64,000 nucleotides of DNA from an uncultured Collinsella sp. (GTDB taxonomy: Bacteria; Actinomycetota; Coriobacteriia; Coriobacteriales; Coriobacteriaceae). The notes beneath the pieces are model-generated. The model saw only the letters and a program-made list of their open reading frames with translations. It was not told the origin of the DNA and did not search any database. The stretch lies in the NCBI GenBank assembly GCA_902470805.1, contig CABRHX010000011.1:1-64000 (forward strand). The letters are read 5' to 3'. Shown one piece after another: positions 1-7,259 of the stretch. The position numbers were made by a program, and so were the translations under genes. Every line of letters starts with the position of its first letter. Position 1 is the first letter of the stretch.

Positions 1-60
1 GCGGGTGGTTTCTGATGCGGCGCGCTGCGCGCCCCGCACAGGCTAAAGCCCGTAATGAAG

Positions 61-89
61 CCCGGAGCTCCCCTACGGGGAGCTCCGGG
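61..89. terminator. GC-rich perfect hairpin, possible terminator
   Basis: A 13-bp perfect stem (CCCGGAGCTCCCC paired with GGGGAGCTCCGGG) closes a 3-nt loop. No clear run of T follows on either strand, so it may be the end of a gene lying to the left of the window or just a structural element. Positions 1-60 hold a second short GC palindrome near 17-36 and no gene I can support. Confidence 0.35.
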
Positions 90-109
90 GCGCCCGTCTC
101 AGGGTGCCG

Positions 110-326
110 TGTGCAAAAAACGGCAAATATGAGTACTGTTACCAATTTAGTAGCAGAGTATTACCGCCTCACGAGCCCTTTTTGAGTTCCGCACAGCCTG
201 CTTGGCGCCAAGATATTCCACATTCGTTTATTATCTCTTCGCTGAATCCAGATTATCGGCCCAAGTTTCTTTGTTTTTGCTGTCACTAATCTAGTAACAG
301 TACTCATATTTGCCGTTTTTTGCACA
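110..326. repeat. 217-bp element with 33-bp perfect terminal inverted repeats (MITE-like, family F)
   Basis: Bases 110-142 are an exact reverse complement of 294-326. Both arms contain the 20-nt core GCAAATATGAGTACTGTTAC, which recurs in the element at 14608-14841. Going inward, each arm carries a smaller palindrome of the form CTGTTAC-N7-GTAACAG (imperfect). The interior is AT-richer than the surrounding genes and has no credible gene. It sits 35 bp beyond the stop of the hypothetical gene at 362-1489. Size and arms fit a miniature inverted-repeat element or a protein-binding array. I see no target-site duplication that I can call with confidence. Confidence 0.7.
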
Positions 327-361
327 GAGCATATAAACAGACCCCCTATAAAGCCATAGTT

Positions 362-1489
362 TTACGCTGGTTTGAGCCCAAAGCACGCTCGGAGCGTATT
401 CAGCAGAGCATCTTGCCTCTTTCGACGAGCCTCTACGCGATTCTGATATCGCTTACCCATACGCTGGTGGATGCGCCATGCGAGCGCTTCCATCGCTTCC
501 ATGTCACAGAGCATTTCGTTATTGACCGTCGCGACCTCGATTCCCATAGTAATCAAGCCCGTGTTGCGTTTTTCATCATGGACACGTCCCCTTCGAGAGG
601 AATGACCAAGCTCACCGTTGTATTCCAGGTCAAAACGGGCTGTTTCCTGATACGCATCGCAAACTGCATGCGGCATCCCCGAGATTGCCTGCGCGCGGTC
701 ATCGAACTCGATCTTGTAGTCGGTCTTAAAGGGACCGCAGGCAAATCCGCCATATGAAAACGGAAGCGAAAACAGTGCGAGCATGATGCACTCCATGGGT
801 GAGCGCAAGTTTTCCGACAGATAGGGACACAGGCGCAGCAGTTGTTTGGCCACATTCCCCTTGCATGCCGCAAGGTAATCTGCCAGGCGATCGGGCGTCA
901 GCACCGGCTCGACTTCAAAGTAGCCCACGTCTGCCGGTTGATCCTTGTCCTTTGCAAGTCTATTCGCAACAGGCGAGGTGTAGGGAGGCAGATACTTCCC
1001 GCGATCGCTCAGTGAAATCTTGGAACACAGTTCCTGGGCCAGGGCAAACCCCTGGATACAGCCGACCTCGCGGGCGACGGCAACACAAAGGGCCTCGGGA
1101 GATAGGCTGTACACCCCCGGTTCTACCTCTAAAATCGAGCCGGCGGGCAACCCGGAACACACGGACCAGCCCACGTCAGGCATGCGGCGGCGCTGCGCCG
1201 CAGATCCCACCAGCAAGCACAGATCTTCTTGCACCTCGCCGCTTTTGGCTCCGATTCGCACCAAGTCGGAAAGACAGATATCCTCGGTCGAAGGCGATGA
1301 CGTACACAGCACGCGACACTCCTCCTCGGGCTCAAGGTCCTTCCAGCCGATGTAGCCCATCTGCCGGCGCTCGGCGCGCATCATGCGTAGCGCCGAGGCG
1401 CCTGTTAGGATTATGGAAGCCGCTAGCTGTTCGCCTGTCGGCTCGTTGCACCGCTCAATCTTTACCGCCACACGAATCACCCCTACCAA
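362..1489 (-). CDS. Hypothetical protein with a PD-(D/E)XK (DUF559-like) nuclease-type C-terminus
   Basis: A 375-residue protein read from a TTG start that overlaps the comF stop by 7 nt, so the two are probably translationally coupled. Residues 229-250 (R-S-P-x-E then a Leu/Pro-rich stretch) followed by D287-L-E289-Y-N-G and H296, then D305, resemble the layout of DUF559/AbiEi-associated endonuclease-like proteins: an early Glu, then D-x-E-Y-x-G-x-x-H, then D-x-x-R. That assignment rests on motif spacing only. The first half (to about 190) is unrecognised and Cys-rich. In-frame GTG codons at residues 4 and 8 are other possible starts. Pairing with comF hints at DNA processing, but this is inference. 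It may be catalytically inactive. Confidence 0.6.
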   Translation of the reverse strand: MVGVIRVAVKIERCNEPTGEQLAASIILTGASALRMMRAERRQMGYIGWKDLEPEEECRVLCTSSPSTEDICLSDLVRIGAKSGEVQEDLCLLVGSAAQRRRMPDVGWSVCSGLPAGSILEVEPGVYSLSPEALCVAVAREVGCIQGFALAQELCSKISLSDRGKYLPPYTSPVANRLAKDKDQPADVGYFEVEPVLTPDRLADYLAACKGNVAKQLLRLCPYLSENLRSPMECIMLALFSLPFSYGGFACGPFKTDYKIEFDDRAQAISGMPHAVCDAYQETARFDLEYNGELGHSSRRGRVHDEKRNTGLITMGIEVATVNNEMLCDMEAMEALAWRIHQRMGKRYQNRVEARRKRQDALLNTLRACFGLKPA

Positions 1490-2289
1490 ACGCGTGCGAT
1501 AGCAAGGCCATCAACGGCCGCGGCACCGGCGCGCTTGAGTTCCGCCGAAGCCGCTGCCATCGTCGCACCCGTGGTGATAACGTCGTCGATAAGCAGCAGG
1601 CGGCGGCCCCGCACGTCCTCAACGGTCTCGTACATGCCTCGGGCGCGTTCACGGCGTTCTTCACGACCGAGTTCACGCTGGTCGCCATGTCCGTACTTAA
1701 CGAGAGCGTCGAGCAGCGGAACACCCGACAGCTCACAAAATGGGCGCGCGATGGCTTCCATATGATCGAAGCCGCGTCGCCGAAACGCCGCCGCCGTCGC
1801 GGGCACAAACACCACCGCATCGGCGCCGGACAACACACCGCCTAAGCGTTCGGGTGCCGCGACCTGGGCATGTAAGGCGGTGTCGTATAGCAGCTCTGCC
1901 AGATACGGCGCCAGACGTCGCTCGCCCGCGTCTTTGTACGCTTTAATGATCCTCGGGAGCGGATGCGTGTAAACGGCACATGCCAGGCACCGGTCGAGTG
2001 CTTCGGCCATCGCCGAGGACGAGCCCTCGACCGAGCACTCGGTGCACAGCAAGTCTCCAAACGGGGCGCCGCATCGAGTGCAGCTATGCCGCGGGTCGAT
2101 GAGCGCAAGCGCCGCCAAGCAGTCTTGGCAAATAAGCGCACCGGCGCGCTCGCAGCCGGCGCATCGCGTGGGCGACAACGCCTCAAGCGCCTCGTGCGCC
2201 GCCCGCTCGGCAAACGGTAGCAATTCGTCCGCAAACGGTAGGATGCCGGTACCTTGCAGGCATCCCAACACATTCAAATGTCTCTTCAC
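1483..2289 (-). CDS. comF: ComF family phosphoribosyltransferase-like protein
   Basis: 268 residues, usual size for ComF, a PRTase-fold protein needed for DNA uptake in competent Firmicutes and Gram-negatives; its chemical role is unsettled. An N-terminal zinc-finger region has Cys pairs at 43/46, 54/57, 70/73 and 82/85. The PRPP-binding loop LLLIDDVITTGAT lies at about 231-243. The start is GTG at 2289, with AGGGAGG eight bases upstream. That Shine-Dalgarno is buried in a 12-bp hairpin (2293-2328). It is followed by a 7-nt overlap with the next gene. Whether the organism is competent cannot be judged from the window. Confidence 0.9.
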   Translation of the reverse strand: MKRHLNVLGCLQGTGILPFADELLPFAERAAHEALEALSPTRCAGCERAGALICQDCLAALALIDPRHSCTRCGAPFGDLLCTECSVEGSSSAMAEALDRCLACAVYTHPLPRIIKAYKDAGERRLAPYLAELLYDTALHAQVAAPERLGGVLSGADAVVFVPATAAAFRRRGFDHMEAIARPFCELSGVPLLDALVKYGHGDQRELGREERRERARGMYETVEDVRGRRLLLIDDVITTGATMAAASAELKRAGAAAVDGLAIARVW

Positions 2290-2292
2290 GAC

Positions 2293-2328
2293 ACAACCCT
2301 CCCTACGCTCGGTCGCAGGGAGGGTTGT
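2293..2328 (-). promoter_or_regulatory. 12-bp hairpin sequestering the comF ribosome-binding site
   Basis: On the minus strand ACAACCCTCCCT pairs perfectly with AGGGAGGGTTGT across a 12-nt loop. The second arm contains the comF Shine-Dalgarno and ends 3 nt before the GTG start. No T-run follows, so a pure terminator role for ricT is less likely, though possible. Reading: translation of comF is kept low unless the stem is melted. Confidence 0.5.
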
Positions 2329-2391
2329 CGATTCAGCGCTATGGTACCCCGACGCGTTTGGGGCCAGACAGGTTAAATCCGTTTGCGGGTG

Positions 2392-4092
2392 CTATTCGCC
2401 GGTGGGCGGTTGCGGTGCGGACGAGTTTTGGGTCGAGCCCTCGCCACCATCTTGACGCGGCTTGCGGGAACGACGACGGCGACGGCGCTTCTGGCCCTGG
2501 TCGGCCGAACCCTCGCCACCACGATCTTCGCGCGACTCGCGTTCGTCGCGAGCAGCGCCGCGCGCGGCCTTGGCAGCCGCCCCTCCGCCATCTCCAGGGC
2601 GACGGCGCGTGACCTTGACCTCGCCATCCGAGACCTGATCGGCCACGGAGGGCACCGAGGGCTTTTGCTGCGTGCCCGAGGAATGGCGACGACGCGGACG
2701 CGGGGCGCGCTCGTCATCGTTGCGCTGCTTGCCACCCTTGTCGGCAGGCGTATCGGAACCCGAACCACCCTTGGGGGCGGCACCGGCTTCGCGAGCGGCT
2801 GCGGCGCGGAAGGCGTCCTCGCGCTCCTCGCTCGACAGATGACGGCGGCGACGGCGCGTGGGATTCATGCCACCGCCGCGGTTTTGCTGCTGGAGCTGCT
2901 GAGCCTCGCGCTCGCGGGGGGAATTCTTGCCTGCGGGAGCGGCCTCGCCGGTATCGCCCGAACCCGAGCGCTTGCGGCGGCGACGTCCACCGGCAGCCTC
3001 CTCGGCCTCGGGTGCCTCGGCCTTGCCGCGACCCTTACCGCGGCCGCGACCCTCGCCCTGGCTCTGACCCGCACGGGTATCGGCGTCCGCATCGCGACGG
3101 CGGCGCTTGGGCATCGTCGTCCCCGCCAGACGGTCGGCGCTCGACAGGCCATCGCCCACGTCGACGCCGTTCTCGCGGTCGAGCTCCATAAGCGCCAAGC
3201 GCATCTCGGGCGACTCGATACGCTCGAGCACATCGCGCGTCACGCAGTCGGGGCGGCAGTTGCAGCCCTGCTCGGCGGCCTTCTTTTTACAGCCCTCCGA
3301 GCAGGTCATGTCGGCCAGGTTGACCTTAAAGACTTTGCCGTTCTCCAGGCGCAACACCAGCTGCTCACGCGGCGTGTCATATTCCTGGATACGCGCCTTG
3401 CCAAGCGGCGTATCGATAAGCGTCTTCTTTTTGGGCGCGCGGCTCTTAAAGTCCTTGTACGCCTCGAACTCGTAGCGCAGGCAGCACATCAGGCGGCCGC
3501 AGACGCCGCTAATTTTGGACGAGTTGAGCGGCAGGTCCTGCTCTTTTGCCATGCGAATCGAAACCGGCTCAAACTGTCCGCCAAAGCGCGTGCAGCAGAG
3601 CTCCTGGCCGCACTGGGCATAGCCGCCCACCAGGCGGGTCTCGTCACGCACGCCGATCTGGCGCATGTCGACGCGAATGTGCAGCGTCGAGGACAGGTCC
3701 TTGACGAGCTGACGGAAATCGACGCGCTCCTCGGCAGCAAAGTAGAACACAGCCTTCTCGCCGCCAAACAGGTACTCGACGCCGACCGGCTTCATCTCGA
3801 GGTCGAGCTCCTTGACCAGACGGCGGAAGTCGACCATGGCCTCGTCACCCTGGATAGCCAGGTCGTCGGCAAGCTGCAGGTCGATGTCGCTCGCTACGCG
3901 CAACACGGGCTTGAGCGGCTGACCGATTTCGTCGAGCGGCACCTCGAAGGGATCGGCCGTGACCAGGCCGATCTCGGTTCCGCGCTCGGTGGAGCAAATG
4001 GCATAATCGGCCTCGAGGATATCCAGATCCTGTGGGTCGAACCACAGGTCGCGCGAGGCGTAGGTAAACTTAACGGGTACGACTAACGGCAT
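2392..4092 (-). CDS. ricT: RicT/YaaT-like PSP1 domain protein with long basic tail
   Basis: 566 residues. Residues 1 to about 270 are the PSP1/RicT core, with the Cys motifs CGQELCC and CGRLMCC. In Bacillus subtilis RicT is part of the RicAFT complex that steers RNase Y and phosphorelay activity. From about residue 310 the protein becomes a low-complexity, Arg/Lys/Glu/Gly-rich tail of some 250 residues, which may bind RNA; the B. subtilis protein lacks it. The start at 4092 overlaps the end of holB by 10 nt and has AGGAAG upstream. The tmk-holB-ricT order matches the Firmicutes cluster. Confidence 0.88.
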   Translation of the reverse strand: MPLVVPVKFTYASRDLWFDPQDLDILEADYAICSTERGTEIGLVTADPFEVPLDEIGQPLKPVLRVASDIDLQLADDLAIQGDEAMVDFRRLVKELDLEMKPVGVEYLFGGEKAVFYFAAEERVDFRQLVKDLSSTLHIRVDMRQIGVRDETRLVGGYAQCGQELCCTRFGGQFEPVSIRMAKEQDLPLNSSKISGVCGRLMCCLRYEFEAYKDFKSRAPKKKTLIDTPLGKARIQEYDTPREQLVLRLENGKVFKVNLADMTCSEGCKKKAAEQGCNCRPDCVTRDVLERIESPEMRLALMELDRENGVDVGDGLSSADRLAGTTMPKRRRRDADADTRAGQSQGEGRGRGKGRGKAEAPEAEEAAGGRRRRKRSGSGDTGEAAPAGKNSPREREAQQLQQQNRGGGMNPTRRRRRHLSSEEREDAFRAAAAREAGAAPKGGSGSDTPADKGGKQRNDDERAPRPRRRHSSGTQQKPSVPSVADQVSDGEVKVTRRRPGDGGGAAAKAARGAARDERESREDRGGEGSADQGQKRRRRRRSRKPRQDGGEGSTQNSSAPQPPTGE

Positions 4093-5210
4093 TTCAGTGC
4101 CTTCCTGATATCGAACAGCATGACCTCGATGGCCAGCTGGGGAGTAACGTTTCTGGCGATGTTGCGCTCGGCGGTGACAATTGCCTCGAGCGCCTGGGTG
4201 GCACCCGCAACATTCGTCGCCGCGGCAAGCCGCCCGATCGTGTCGCGCACGTCCTCGTTCACAACGTCTGCCGCCTCATCCTGAAGCGTCAGCAGCACGT
4301 CGCGCATGAGCGTCCGCGCGCTCGCCAGCGCTTCCATGATACCCGAACGCTCGCGCGCGTTGAGTTCGCGCTTGTTGCGGTCCTCAAGCTGCTTCAATGC
4401 TCCACGCGACAGGTAGTCGGCATTTTGCTCGAGCACCTTTTCCTGCGTGGACTTGACCTCGGCGAGCGGCGCCTTGACGGCGACAATGAGCGACTTGGCG
4501 CGACTGAGCACATCGGCCTCGTCGGCGGCAATGAGCGAGTCGATGGCACGGACCATCTGGCGACGGGCGTCCTGGCGCTCGGCGCTCTTGAGGAACTCGA
4601 TACCACGCGTGGGGCTTCCCGCCACAGCGACGGCCATACGGCAGCGCGCGGGATCCTGACCGGTGGCGCGGCTCACGGCCTGCGTGGCCACAGTGGGCGA
4701 CACCAGCCGAAACGGTACGCACTGGCAGCGGCTCACGATGGTGGGCAGCATCACGTCGGCCGAGGTGCCCAACAGGATGAACATGACGCCCTCGGGCGGT
4801 TCCTCGAGCGTTTTGAGCAGCGCGTTGGCGGTGTTGGCGCGCAGCTGCTCGGCACGGTCGATGATGTAGACCTTTGCCTTGGCGCGGATGGGCGCCAAGG
4901 GCACGTCGTCGAGCAGCTCGCGGGTCTGCGCGATGAGGTAGCCCGTAGCGCTTTCGGGGGTGTAATAGTGCACGTCGGGGTGCGTATGGCGCGCGACGCG
5001 CACGCAGCTGTCACACGAACCACAGCCGTCCTGCTCGCACAGGAATGCCTGGGCAAGCGCCCATGCGGCGTCAAGCTTACCGGCGCCGGGCGCGCCCAAG
5101 AACAGGTAGGCGTGCGATGCGCGGCCGCTTGCGATGGCGTTGGTCAAAAAATCGCGCACGCGTTCCTGGGTGTCAAGCTTGGCCAGCAGGCTTGTCTGCG
5201 CGGGGGCCAT
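4083..5210 (-). CDS. holB: DNA polymerase III subunit delta prime
   Basis: 375 residues from the ATG at 5210; a longer frame opens at 5249, but AGGAGG sits nine bases before 5210 and the tmk stop lies in between. The AAA+ clamp-loader fold shows GAPGAGK (Walker A), a four-Cys zinc module (C-x4-C-x2-C-x2-C type, CEQDGCGSCDSC), a DRAEQL Walker B region, LLKTLEEPP and a TIVSRCQ sensor. It loads the sliding clamp at replication forks together with delta and DnaX. A second, less conserved half covers the collar. It sits between tmk and ricT in one operon. Confidence 0.9.
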   Translation of the reverse strand: MAPAQTSLLAKLDTQERVRDFLTNAIASGRASHAYLFLGAPGAGKLDAAWALAQAFLCEQDGCGSCDSCVRVARHTHPDVHYYTPESATGYLIAQTRELLDDVPLAPIRAKAKVYIIDRAEQLRANTANALLKTLEEPPEGVMFILLGTSADVMLPTIVSRCQCVPFRLVSPTVATQAVSRATGQDPARCRMAVAVAGSPTRGIEFLKSAERQDARRQMVRAIDSLIAADEADVLSRAKSLIVAVKAPLAEVKSTQEKVLEQNADYLSRGALKQLEDRNKRELNARERSGIMEALASARTLMRDVLLTLQDEAADVVNEDVRDTIGRLAAATNVAGATQALEAIVTAERNIARNVTPQLAIEVMLFDIRKALKCR

Positions 5211-5211
5211 G

Positions 5212-5895
5212 TTACTCGGCCTCCTGGGCAAGCGCGGCGGCGACGGCATCTTGGGGGATGTCGAGACCGTACGCGCGAACCAGCTCGACCGTCTGCGCGA
5301 AGACGTCTGCGATCGACGCAGTGGCGTCGATGAGCTTTACGCGGTTTGGCTCCTCGGCAGCAATAGCGCAAAATCCCTGGTAAACGCGCTCTTGGAAGGC
5401 CATGCCTTTTGCCTCCATGCGATCTGCCGCGCCACGGGCTGCCATGCGTAGCGCCGCCTGCTCGGGCGTGATGTGGTAGACGAGCGTGAGCGCCGGATGC
5501 GTACCGGCGACAGCCAGGTTGTTGGCATCGCGTACCATCTGACGGTCGAGGCCATCGGCAAACGCCTGGTAGCAGGTCGTGGAGTCGTAGAAGCGATCGC
5601 ACAGGACCACCTTGCCGGCAGCGAGGGCAGGTGCGATGACCTCGTGCACCAACTGGGCGCGCGCTGCCTCGTAGAGCAGCAACTCGCAGGTGTCTCCCAT
5701 CGCCGTATTGGCGGGGTCGAGCAGCAGAGCACGGATCTTTTCGCTGATGGCGGTGCCGCCCGGCTCGCGCAGGCTCACAACCTGGTAGCCAGCGAGTTCG
5801 AGCGCGCGGGCAAGCAGACGCGCCTGCGTGGACTTGCCGGCACCATCGACGCCCTCGAGCGTGATAAAGCTATGTTGAGCGGGCTCAAAAGCCAT
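5212..5895 (-). CDS. tmk: Thymidylate kinase
   Basis: 227 residues. It phosphorylates dTMP to dTDP with ATP. The P-loop GVDGAGKST lies near residue 15, the REPGGT motif near 44, the DRFYDST substrate motif near 98 and the lid region near 155-170. AAGGGG precedes the ATG. It is the first gene of the tmk-holB-ricT operon, with one base between its stop and holB. Upstream lies a gap of about 240 bp containing a family-A palindrome at 5998-6066. Confidence 0.95.
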   Translation of the reverse strand: MAFEPAQHSFITLEGVDGAGKSTQARLLARALELAGYQVVSLREPGGTAISEKIRALLLDPANTAMGDTCELLLYEAARAQLVHEVIAPALAAGKVVLCDRFYDSTTCYQAFADGLDRQMVRDANNLAVAGTHPALTLVYHITPEQAALRMAARGAADRMEAKGMAFQERVYQGFCAIAAEEPNRVKLIDATASIADVFAQTVELVRAYGLDIPQDAVAAALAQEAE

Positions 5896-5997
5896 GAGCG
5901 CAGCCCCTTCCTATAAGGCGCGTAAATGCAGATATATCAACCAAGCCATGATACCCCAGGGGCAGGCGCGCCCCCAATGGCTAAAGGTGTCTTTCCA

Positions 5998-6066
5998 AAG
6001 TTGCGGTGAAATAGGGACTGATTGAAGCTCTGAGACCGCCAAACAGTCCCTATTTCACCGCAACTT
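5998..6066. repeat. Intergenic palindrome family A, copy 1
   Basis: Perfect 23-bp arms (5998-6020 and 6044-6066) start with AAGTTGCGGTGAAATAGGGA and enclose a 23-nt loop. Related copies lie at 46001-46068 and 52749-52817. It lies in the gap between divergently oriented tmk and the zinc-ribbon gene. Confidence 0.85.
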
Positions 6067-6134
6067 ATGATGGGGACTTTTGGACGCTGGGTATAATCGT
6101 CGTATTGATTTGAAATGTGGCGAAAGGAGTGGCA

Positions 6135-7118
6135 ATGTCTCGGTATTGCGCCTCGTGCGGCAAGCTTCTTGCAGATGATGCCAAGTTCTGCACCTCGTGC
6201 GGTGCACCCGTTGAGCAGACAACCGCAAGCAATGGCCAACCCACGTTTGAGAAGACCGGCTCCCTCGATACGCCGCAAGCTAAGCCGGACGACCCCCTCG
6301 CCTATCGCCCCGACCCCGCCGCCGGCCCTGCAGCGGTCGAAACGACGCAGCGCATACCCGTCGCGGACACCCCGCCCCAACAGCAACCGGCGTCTACATA
6401 CGCGTCTGGTTCACCGCAGGCCCCCGCCGCAAAAAAGAGCGCTACCAGGGCGCTTGTCGCCGTTATCGTTGTGCTGTTGGCAATCATCATCGCCTTGGTC
6501 ATCTTTTTTGTGATCAAGCCGTTCGACAACTCCGCTACGCAGACGACTGCCGAGGTAGCTAAGCTGCACCATGACGTCGACGACGATGATCTAAAGCCTC
6601 TCGGCAATCCCAACAGCCTGTACGACGATGATGACGATGACGACGAGGATGGCGGCGAAGCAAGCCTCTCCGAACAGAACCTCTACCGTCGCCTGAGTGA
6701 ATACTACGACCTGCTGGAAGATCTCGATAGCCAGGTCCGTGCCTGCGCAGAGACGTTTAATGGCAGCTATCTGGAAGAGGATCGTACCACCCGTCAAAAT
6801 CTCGCTGACGTCGCCGAGCGCACGGAGGACACCATCGAGCAGTATTACGACATTGTCGAGGACCTGGACGTCCCCACAAGCTCTAAGAACTACAGCTCGT
6901 GGAAGGACATCATTGCTCTGTACGACGACCTGGATCACCGCATCGATGCGATCTGCGATGCCTGGGAGATCAGCTTAAAGTACGCAAAGCCCGCGGACCA
7001 TAAGAACGAGATCGTGGCGCCGCTGTCGCGCGACAACGTGGCGGGCACCAATGACAATAAGTACCGCCTAGACTTTGAGGAGCGCTATCCCGGCGCCAAA
7101 CCCGTCGAAGTGAACTAA
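6135..7118 (+). CDS. Zinc-ribbon membrane protein of unknown function
   Basis: 327 residues from the ATG at 6135, preceded by AAAGGAG; an upstream in-frame start at 6117 lies before that Shine-Dalgarno. The N-terminus is a double zinc ribbon half (CASCG and CTSCG, about residues 5-25). Then come a Pro/Ala-rich linker, one membrane helix (about 110-130), an acidic Asp-run and a predicted helical extracytoplasmic domain rich in acidic residues and Tyr. Such proteins (zinc_ribbon_2 plus TM) are common and mostly uncharacterised. It stands alone, divergent from tmk, and ends at a family-B palindrome and a strong terminator. Confidence 0.85.
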   Translation: MSRYCASCGKLLADDAKFCTSCGAPVEQTTASNGQPTFEKTGSLDTPQAKPDDPLAYRPDPAAGPAAVETTQRIPVADTPPQQQPASTYASGSPQAPAAKKSATRALVAVIVVLLAIIIALVIFFVIKPFDNSATQTTAEVAKLHHDVDDDDLKPLGNPNSLYDDDDDDDEDGGEASLSEQNLYRRLSEYYDLLEDLDSQVRACAETFNGSYLEEDRTTRQNLADVAERTEDTIEQYYDIVEDLDVPTSSKNYSSWKDIIALYDDLDHRIDAICDAWEISLKYAKPADHKNEIVAPLSRDNVAGTNDNKYRLDFEERYPGAKPVEVN

Positions 7119-7136
7119 CGCCTTGTCGTTTCCGAG

Positions 7137-7195
7137 CCGGCAGTTAGGGACGTTCCTAAACTGCCGGCAGAAAAAGGAATGTCCCTAACTGCCGG
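7137..7195. repeat. Intergenic palindrome family B, copy 1
   Basis: Arms 7137-7157 and 7175-7195 pair over 21 bp with one mismatch (CCGGCAGTTAGGGACGTTCC and its complement). The centre holds CTGCCGGCAG, itself palindromic. It follows the stop of the zinc-ribbon gene by 18 bp. Other copies: 35373, 37616, 45946. Confidence 0.85.
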
Positions 7196-7197
7196 TC

Positions 7198-7237
7198 AAA
7201 AAACGAGCGAGGATCATGGGACCCTCGCTCGTTTTTT
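7198..7237. terminator. Bidirectional terminator between the zinc-ribbon gene and topA
   Basis: Stem CGAGCGAGG / CCTCGCTCG with six A on one side and six T on the other, so it can stop transcripts from both convergent genes. Confidence 0.9.
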
Positions 7238-7259
7238 GGGCAATGTTTCGACTGCGCCG

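Noticed and set aside
2383..4086. 567-codon open frame on the plus strand opposite ricT
   Set aside because: It is the antisense shadow of ricT. The protein is Ala/Leu/Arg-biased with no motif, and the minus strand shows clear RicT motifs.
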